This document shows positions 1-5,275 of a DNA stretch of 5,275 nucleotides, one piece after another; the stretch's first letter is position 1, and each line of letters begins with the position of its first letter. This DNA comes from Acidobacteriota bacterium (GTDB lineage: Bacteria; Acidobacteriota; Aminicenantia; UBA2199). The notes under the pieces are model-generated. The model saw nothing but the letters and a program-made list of their open reading frames with translations. It was not told the DNA's origin and did no database searches. Made by a program: the position numbers and the translations under genes. The stretch spans positions 1 to 5,275 of the forward strand of contig JAKAGC010000353.1 in assembly GCA_021817755.1 (NCBI GenBank). Direction: 5' to 3'.

Positions 1-3000
1 AGAAGGACAAAATATAAGCATAGATGACGATTTCTTCGAATTAGGTGGGCATTCATTAAAAGCGACTGCGATTACTGCACGGATTTATAAAGAATTCGGG
101 GTTAAAGTTACGTTAGGAGAATTCTTCTCCCACCCTGATATACGGCACCTGGAACCTATTATTAAAAATAAAGTACAAGAGAAATACGATTCGATTGGAA
201 TTGCAGATGAAAAAGAATTTTATGGCCTTTCTTCAGCTCAAAAAAGATTGTATATTCTTGAACAAATTGAACCGGGAACAACGGGCTATAATATGCCTGG
301 AGTCTATTCTTTACTGGAGGATATAAACCTTAACGGGCTGGAAAATGCTTTTCAATTATTGATTAAACGTCATGAAAGCCTGAGAACCTCATTTCATATG
401 ATAGAAAACGAGCCGGTACAGCATATTCATGATGATGTCATGTTTGGGGTTTCTCATGTGATTATGGATGAGGACCATTCATCGATAGAGGGAATAATGG
501 GAGATTTTATAAAACCATTCGATCTATCGAGGGCTCCATTATTGAGGGTTCAGTATGTTTCAGGGGGTTCTTGGGAGAATGGACTGAATTTCCTGATGAT
601 GGACATGCATCATATCATATCCGACGGTATATCGAACCAATTATTGCTAAACGAGTTATCTTGGATATATGAGAAAGGAAATGGAGATGGATTACCTGCT
701 TTAAGAACACGGTACAGGGATTATTCGGAGTGGCAAAATACGGCGTATTGGAAAGAACGAATTAAAGAGCAAGAGAAATATTGGTTGGAACAATTCTCAG
801 ATGATGTACCTCTTCTAAACCTTCCTCTTGATTTTACGAGACCGAGAATTCAGAGTTTCGAAGGAAGTAAAATCGAGTTTGAGCTTGGTGTGAGAGAAAC
901 AGAAGCGCTGCGAAAATTAGTACGGAGTGAAAATGCTACATTGTTTATGGTGCTGATGGCTGCGTTTAATATCTTTTTAGCCCGAATTAGCGGACAAGAT
1001 GATATTGTGGTGGGTACTCCGGTGGCGGGCCGTCTTCGAATTGAGTTATCGAATGTAATGGGAGTGTTTATCAATACACTGGCATTACGAAACTTCCCTT
1101 TGAATCATAAACGATTTGCTACTTTTTTAAATGAAGTGCGGGATAATGCATTAAATGCTTTTGAAAACCAGGAGTATCCGTTCGAGCAATTGGTAGAACT
1201 TGTGGGAGTTAACCGCGATGCGGGACGTAATCCTTTATATGATGTTATGTTCGGCTTACAGAATATGGATACTTTCGATGAAAGGGGGTCTGCTTTAAAC
1301 CTGACTGCTTATGATTATAAGCGAATTGTTTCTCCTCTGGATATGACTTTTATGTGTGCTGAAATGGAGGATTCCATTTTATTTGCAGTGGAATATTGTA
1401 CACGGTTGTTTACTGAGGATACTATTGGACGGTTTATTTCTTATTTTAAAAAAGTGGTAACGGCAATCAGCAATAACCGGGACATTCTACTTTCCGACGT
1501 AGAGATTATCTCGGATGAAGAGAAGCAGAAGATAATCGATGGATTTAATTGGGAGTGGGCCGGGATGGAAGAATGGGGTGAAAAAACATTGGAGCAGTTG
1601 TTCATGGAACAGGTTGACCGGACACCTGATGCCATCGGTGTTATTGCTGCTTCACTTTTTGGGGGTGACGATAAACCTATCCGGATTACTTATAAGGAAT
1701 TGGATAATTATTCGACTAATATTGCTCACAAATTGGATGGAGAGGGCATCGGACAAGGTAATATTGTGGCAATATGTTTACACCGTTCGATTGAAATGGT
1801 TGGGGCAATATTGGGAATTTTGAAAACAGGTAGTGCCTTTCTTCCTATGGATCCGGATTGGCCTGCCCAACGCACTGACTATATTATGAAAGATAGTAGG
1901 GCGGCTGTTTTAATCGATGAAGCTTTTCTAAAAAATATGGAGAGTAACGGGGAGCGAATGGCTTCGGAACGGATTATACCTAACCCGGAAGGAATTGGCT
2001 ATATTATTTATACATCGGGTACAACGGGGAATCCGAAAGGGGTTTTAGTAAAACAACGCAATATTGTGAGTTATTTATACAGTTTTTACAGGGAATTTCC
2101 AATTTCTGGTACGGATACGGGTATCCAATTAACATCCTATACCTTCGATCTGTTCATGGAGGAGTTTTTCCCCTTTATATTAAAAGGAGGGAAATTTCTA
2201 ATACCTCCTGTTTCAGCAATTTCGGATATGGAAGAGTTATTCAATCTGATTAGAGAGCATATGGTAACAGTTGTAGATGGTACTCCATTACTGCTTAATG
2301 AAATAAACCGGTTTGCAGGATATCCGCATATGAAGGAGTATTTAAAGAGCGTCCGGTTCTTTATCAGTGGGGGTGATTTATTGAAGTGGGAGTATATCGA
2401 TGCCCTGGCTTCCATTGCAACTGTGTACAATACATATGGTCCAACAGAAAGTACGGTTTGTGCAACATTTTATAAGTACGAAGGGACACCTGTTCCTATT
2501 ATTCCTATTGGGAAACCGGTAACCAATTATAATGTATTAATCCTGGATACTTGTCTTCATCTTCAACCTGTGGGTATAGTAGGGGAGTTGTGTGTTTCGG
2601 GTGTGGGAGTAACCGCAGGTTACCTGAACCGCCCGGAGTTAACTGCGGAAAAATTTGTTGCTTTTGATTTGCAGGGGCTCTTTTTGAAAAAACCGCCCCT
2701 GCACCCGGCAAAAACTTCTGATAAAATTGAAATAATAGAAAGTTTTAAGGGGGTGAAGGGGGGCGTTTTTCAAAAAGCCCCCCTTCCAGCGGAAGAGATA
2801 GGTAAAAATATAATCTATAAAACAGGTGATCTGGCTCGATGGCTAGGGGATGGAAATATCGAATTCGTAGGGAGAATCGATCACCAGGTAAAAGTCCGTG
2901 GATTCAGGATTGAATTGGGTGAGATCGAATCGGCTATTCTGGGATTCTCTTCTGTTCGGGAAGGAGTGGTACTGAGTTTTGAAAATGAATGGGGTGAAAA

Positions 3001-5275
3001 CGATATATGTGCCTATATCTCGGGAGGAGAGGATCTGAGTATTTCCGAGTTGAGGGATTACCTTGGTGAAAAACTGCCTGACTATATGATACCTTCGTAT
3101 ATCCGAATTTTGGATAAAATTCCTCTTACTTCGGCAGGGAAATTGGATCGTAAGGCTCTACCTGTTCCGGGAAAAATCGAATCGCGAGAGGGTATCACTT
3201 CGCCCCGAGATACACTGGAAGAAACTCTGGCAGGAATATGGGCACAGGTATTGCAACTGGATAAAAACCTAATGGGTATCGATGATAACTTCTTCCAGCT
3301 TGGGGGTCATTCCTTAAAAGGAACGGCTATGATATCGGCTATCCATCACAACCTGAATATCAAAATCCCTCTTACAGAATTATTCAAAACTCCGACCATC
3401 CGGGGATTTGCTCAAATCATCAGACAGATGGCAAAAATGGATGATAATCCTATTCAACGTAGCGAAAACCTGGATTATTATCCGCTTTCTTCACAACAGA
3501 AACGGTTATTTATATTGAGCAGGATGGAGTACGAAAGTACTGCTTATAATATACCGGAGATTTACTTTGTTGAAGAGGACCTGGATATCAAACGACTTGA
3601 AAAAGCGTTTGGATTAATGATCGAACGTCATGAGAGTTTACGAACTTCTTTTCATATGGAGGGTGAGGACCTTTTCCAGGTAATTCATAGGGATATGGAA
3701 TCAAGAGTGGAATCTTACGAAGTAAAGAATCCTGATGAAATCGAAAATCTTATCAGTAGATTTGTCAGACCTTTTGATTTATCTGCTCCCCCTTTGGTAC
3801 GTATGGGAGTAATTCGGTCTTCACAGCAGCATCCGATACTGATGCTGGATATGCATCATATTATTACAGATGGAATCTCTTCCGAAATTTTCATAAATGA
3901 ACTTTCCACACTGTACAGAATGCCACAATTATCTCTGCTTTGTGGGCTTCCGCTCCGATATGTGGATTATGTTCAATGGTTGCATTCTCCTTCATCGAAA
4001 GAATGGTTGAAAATGCAGGAGCAATTCTGGAAAGAGGAGTTTAAAGGAGAAATACCTGTATTGAATTTACCTCTTGATTTTCCACGTCCCTTTATCCAGG
4101 ATTTTGAAGGCGACCGTATTCCTTTTACAATTGGAAAGGATGATTTAAGTGCATTGAAAAAAACTCTTATATTAGAGAATGCGACTTTATTCATGGGATT
4201 AAGCGCATTGTTTAATATCCTGTTAATGAAATTAAGCGGGCAGGAGGATATCGTTATGGGGGTTCCTGTAGCAGGACGACGCCATAATGAACTGGCTGCG
4301 ATAGTGGGTATGTTTGTGGGGACTCTGGCATTACGTCATTTCCCTATGAGAGAAAAGAGATTCTATGAGTTTTTGAGAGAAGTAAAAGATAAAACATTAA
4401 GAGCATTTGAAAATCAGGATTACCCATTCGATGAACTTGTCGAATGGGCGGCAGTGAGCCGTGATGCAGGGAGAAATCCCTTGTTTGATGTGATGTTGGT
4501 TCTCCAAAACCTGGATACTGAAATTAGCCCTAACCTTCTAAAACTTAAACCTTATTTACATCATAATGAAAATGCAAAATTTGACCTGACCTTGTTTGCA
4601 ATGGAAACTTCAGATGGACTGGAATGTCTGATGCGTTACAGGACGGGCTTATTTAAGCGTACTACTATTGAACGATGGATTTCTTATTTTAAAAACCTGG
4701 TAAAATCAATACCGTCGATTCCTTCGATCCAATTAAAAGAGGTAGAAATTTTATCGGCTCGGGAACGGGAAACGCTAATCTATGAATTTAATAATACGGG
4801 CGTCGGCTACGATGGATTCAAAGGGAAGACGATCGGAGATTTATTCGATGACAAAGTAAAGAAAAACAGGGATCATGTGATTATTACTGGACCGGGAATG
4901 GATTCTGAAAATGATTTCCTGGTACAGGTGACTTATGGTGAACTCTATCATAGAGTGCTTACTCTTGCTTATATCCTGAAGGGAAAAGGGGTAACGCGTG
5001 ATAGTATCGTGGGACTAATGGTTCCTCCTTGCGTAGAAACGATTATAGGAATTCTGGCAATTATAAAAGCTGGTGGGGCTTATTTACCGCTGGATCCGGG
5101 GCAGCCGTTGGAACGTATAAGGTATATGCTGCGCGATAGCAACGCGAAATGGCTTATTCTCTCGGAAGAGATAGGGGCTAAGATCGGAGTTGATTCTTCG
5201 ATTGAATGGATTTACTTTCCTAAAGAAACGATACCTGGAATTGAAAATAATCATTGGGAATCTCAAAATAAACCT
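1..5275 (+). CDS. Nonribosomal peptide synthetase, internal fragment (T-C-A-T-C-A)
   Basis: Partial gene, open at both ends; the first complete codon starts at base 2 and 1758 codons follow without a stop. The protein is a multimodular, presumably cytoplasmic NRPS that builds a peptide on 4'-phosphopantetheine arms. Domains by residue: T (1-55, partial), C (73-503), A (529-1055), T (1067-1143), C (1159-1587), A (1610-1758, partial). All core motifs C1-C7, A1-A10 and both carrier LGGHSL motifs can be read in order, so the complete module looks functional. No epimerase, methyltransferase or thioesterase is present, and neither C domain follows an epimerase, which fits LCL-type condensation. The product is unknown. 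The odd point is a 39-codon palindromic insert at residues 891-929. The start codon, promoter and partner genes lie outside the window. The NRPS assignment is near certain; the compound and host are not. Confidence 0.98.
2..165 (+). other. Peptidyl carrier (T/PCP) domain of the upstream module, C-terminal part
   Basis: C-terminal two-thirds of a carrier domain. The motif DDDFFELGGHSLKA contains the serine that receives the phosphopantetheine arm: Ser18, codon 53-55. Helices after it read ITARIYKEFGVKVTLGEFF and end in HPDIRHLEPII, as in normal PCPs. The domain holds the growing peptide that the following C domain takes as donor. The first helix lies upstream of the window. A linker of about 20 residues leads straight into a condensation domain with no epimerization domain between, so the upstream residue is probably passed on without epimerization by this protein. 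Confidence 0.95.
218..1510 (+). other. Condensation (C) domain 1
   Basis: Forms the peptide bond between the peptide on the preceding carrier and the amino acid on the carrier at residues 1067-1143. All seven core motifs are present: C1 SSAQKRLYIL (residues 77-86), C2 RHESLRTSF (123-131), C3 HHIISDG (203-209; second His 204 and Asp 208 of the HHxxxDG active site), C4 YRDYSEWQ (238-245), C5 MGVFINTLALR (353-363), C6 NQEYPFEQLVE (389-399) and C7 RDAGRNPL (405-412). The length of about 430 residues is normal. An intact HHxxxDG argues for an active domain and against a cyclization domain, which carries DxxxxD. Because it follows a T domain without an epimerase, LCL type is most likely; that subtype is inferred from context, not from a profile search. 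Confidence 0.95.
2672..2701. repeat. Left palindromic arm of the insert
   Basis: A 30-bp imperfect palindrome. The outer seven bases CAGGGGC pair exactly with GCCCCTG, and the inner TTTTT pairs with AAAAA around a central G; two or three bases between are unpaired. It encodes QGLFLKKPPL. Its reverse complement resembles the right arm, so the arms act as terminal inverted repeats of the larger element. Confidence 0.8.
2755..2786. repeat. Right palindromic arm of the insert, strong GC hairpin
   Basis: A 32-bp near-perfect palindrome. GAAGGGGGGC (2755-2764) pairs exactly with GCCCCCCTTC (2777-2786), with TTTTT and AAAAA inside, a single unpaired G (2765) and a C at the turn. It encodes GVFQKAPLP, a peptide similar to that of the left arm. 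In mRNA it would form a very stable hairpin in the middle of the gene. No T-run follows, so it is not a typical intrinsic terminator. Confidence 0.85.
3200..3430 (+). other. Peptidyl carrier (T/PCP) domain 2
   Basis: Complete carrier domain of about 75 residues, following the A10 motif after a short linker. It starts at SPRDTLEETLAGIWAQVL and has the attachment motif DDNFFQLGGHSLKG with Ser1104 (codon 3311-3313) for the phosphopantetheine arm. It continues with the usual LTELFKTPTIRGFAQII helix. It carries the amino acid activated by the preceding A domain, serves as acceptor for condensation domain 1 and as donor for condensation domain 2. The next C domain follows after about 20 residues with no epimerase. 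Confidence 0.97.
3476..4760 (+). other. Condensation (C) domain 2
   Basis: Begins the next module and condenses the peptide from the carrier at 3200-3430 with the next amino acid. Motifs: C1 SSQQKRLFIL (residues 1163-1172), C2 RHESLRTSF (1209-1217), C3 HHIITDG (1285-1291; second His 1286, Asp 1290), C4 YVDYVQW (1320-1326), C5 VGMFVGTLALR (from residue 1435), C6 NQDYPFDELVE (from 1471) and C7 RDAGRNPL (1487-1494). It is clearly a paralogue of condensation domain 1: C2 is identical and LNLPLDF plus a downstream FEG occur in both. One departure is Gly1440 in C5, where condensation domain 1 and most family members have Asn (FVNT). The active-site histidines are intact, so activity is still expected. 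LCL type is inferred from the absence of an upstream epimerase. Confidence 0.95.
4829..5275 (+). other. Adenylation (A) domain 2, N-terminal part
   Basis: First ~149 residues of an adenylation domain, cut by the window end. It opens with KTIGDLFDDKV, the usual entry helix. A1 is VTYGEL (residues 1643-1648), then GLMVPPCVETIIGILAI leads into A2 IKAGGAYLPLDP (1688-1699) and the following ERIRYMLRDSNAKWLIL. The phosphate loop (A3) and all substrate-pocket residues lie beyond the window, so the amino acid it selects cannot be predicted. The segment before A1 is about eight residues longer than usual, as in A domain 1. Confidence 0.95.

Larger units (their letters stand above)
2672..2788. repeat. 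In-frame 117-bp inverted-repeat element inside the A domain (MITE- or RPE-like)
   Basis: The left part (2672-2716) and right part (2741-2788) are imperfect reverse complements of each other. Both contain a G-rich block, a CTTTTTGAAAAA-type core, a C-rich block, then CACCC and AAAACT, around an AT-rich centre (2717-2740). Each arm is also a palindrome of its own. The stretch is exactly 39 codons and adds no stop. Without it, about 12 residues remain between FV (after A6) and YKTGDL, the usual spacing in NRPS A domains; with it there are 51. This suggests a small non-autonomous palindromic repeat inserted in frame, comparable in principle to Rickettsia palindromic elements found inside proteins. 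No transposase is visible, and target-site duplications cannot be assigned with confidence. The insertion history is inferred; the repeat structure is seen directly. Confidence 0.75.
1586..3165 (+). other. Adenylation (A) domain 1, complete, with an in-frame insert
   Basis: Activates one amino acid with ATP and loads it on the next carrier domain. Core motifs: A1 ITYKEL (residues 562-567), A2 LKTGSAFLPMDP (607-618), A3 YTSGTTGNPKG (670-680, phosphate loop), A4 FDLFMEEF (715-722), A5 NTYGPTE (810-816), A6 GELCVSGVGVTAGYL (861-875), A7 YKTGDL (939-944), A8 GRIDHQVKVRGFR (957-969), A9 LPDYMIP (1025-1031) and A10 TSAGKLDRKALP (1043-1054) with catalytic Lys1047. A10 has Ala where TxNGKxDR usually has Asn. 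Hand alignment to the phenylalanine-activating GrsA domain gives the ten-residue code D-L-E-D-I-G-T-V-C-K. Asp at the first position fits an alpha-amino acid, and Glu plus Asp in the pocket suggest a basic side chain (Lys/Orn-like), with low certainty. Residues 891-929 are an extra palindrome-encoded stretch between A6 and A7. Confidence 0.95.

Noticed and set aside
608..628. Cyclization or epimerization domain instead of a condensation domain
   Set aside because: The centre is HHIISDG, not the DxxxxD of cyclization domains, and the full C1-C7 set, including the RHESLRTSF and YPFEQLVE motifs, fits a condensation domain.
2137..2430. Minus-strand open frame of 97 codons, and other short open frames on either strand
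   Set aside because: All lie inside the NRPS frame, which is supported by continuous domain motifs; the short frames resemble no recognisable protein and have no independent start signals.
2755..2786. Hairpin as a Rho-independent terminator
   Set aside because: No T-run follows the stem on either strand, and the reading frame continues through it with intact A7-A10 motifs downstream.
2642..2833. Possible frameshift or assembly error at the A6-A7 insert
   Set aside because: The frame is the same before and after the insert, there is no stop, and the extra length is exactly 39 codons; a random error would be unlikely to keep the frame and give paired palindromes.
358..3660. Similar DNA in the two C domains (for example around 362-400 and 3620-3658) as a recent duplication
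   Set aside because: Similarity is confined to conserved motifs, with many synonymous and non-synonymous differences between; this is ordinary paralogy between NRPS modules.

Overview
The window lies entirely inside one very large nonribosomal peptide synthetase (NRPS) gene on the + strand. Reading from base 2, the frame stays open for 1758 codons to the last base, with no stop, no start region and no visible frameshift. Both ends of the gene are therefore outside the window. There is no intergenic DNA, RNA gene, CRISPR array or second gene; open frames on the minus strand and in the other plus frames are shadows of this one.

Layout: the end of a carrier (T) domain of an upstream module (about 2-165); a complete C-A-T module (condensation about 218-1510, adenylation about 1586-3165, carrier about 3200-3430); then the start of the next module, with a complete condensation domain (about 3476-4760) and the first ~150 residues of an adenylation domain (about 4829-5275). 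The order T | C-A-T | C-A is that of a linear elongation assembly line. Each A domain activates an amino acid as its AMP ester and loads it onto the next T domain. Each C domain joins the upstream peptidyl-T to the downstream aminoacyl-T. Nothing in the window is an epimerase, methyltransferase, ketosynthase, thioesterase or docking domain, so the segment adds one complete residue and prepares the next. A hand-read specificity code for the complete A domain (DLEDIGTVCK) has an acidic pocket and hints at a basic residue such as Lys or Orn.

The most unusual part is at 2672-2788. Between adenylation motifs A6 and A7 sits an extra stretch of exactly 39 codons whose DNA is a long imperfect inverted repeat, and each end is itself a GC-rich palindrome. 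It looks like a small palindromic or MITE-like repeat that inserted in frame and is translated as part of the enzyme. Removing it leaves a normal-length A6-A7 loop.

Organism: a bacterium of moderate to low GC (about 40% by eye). The A-domain style (TGDLARW, GRIDHQVK, extended loops before motif A1) and the translated palindrome recall NRPSs from Bacteroidota or uncultured lineages such as Candidatus Aminicenantes. This is a weak impression from memory, not a placement.
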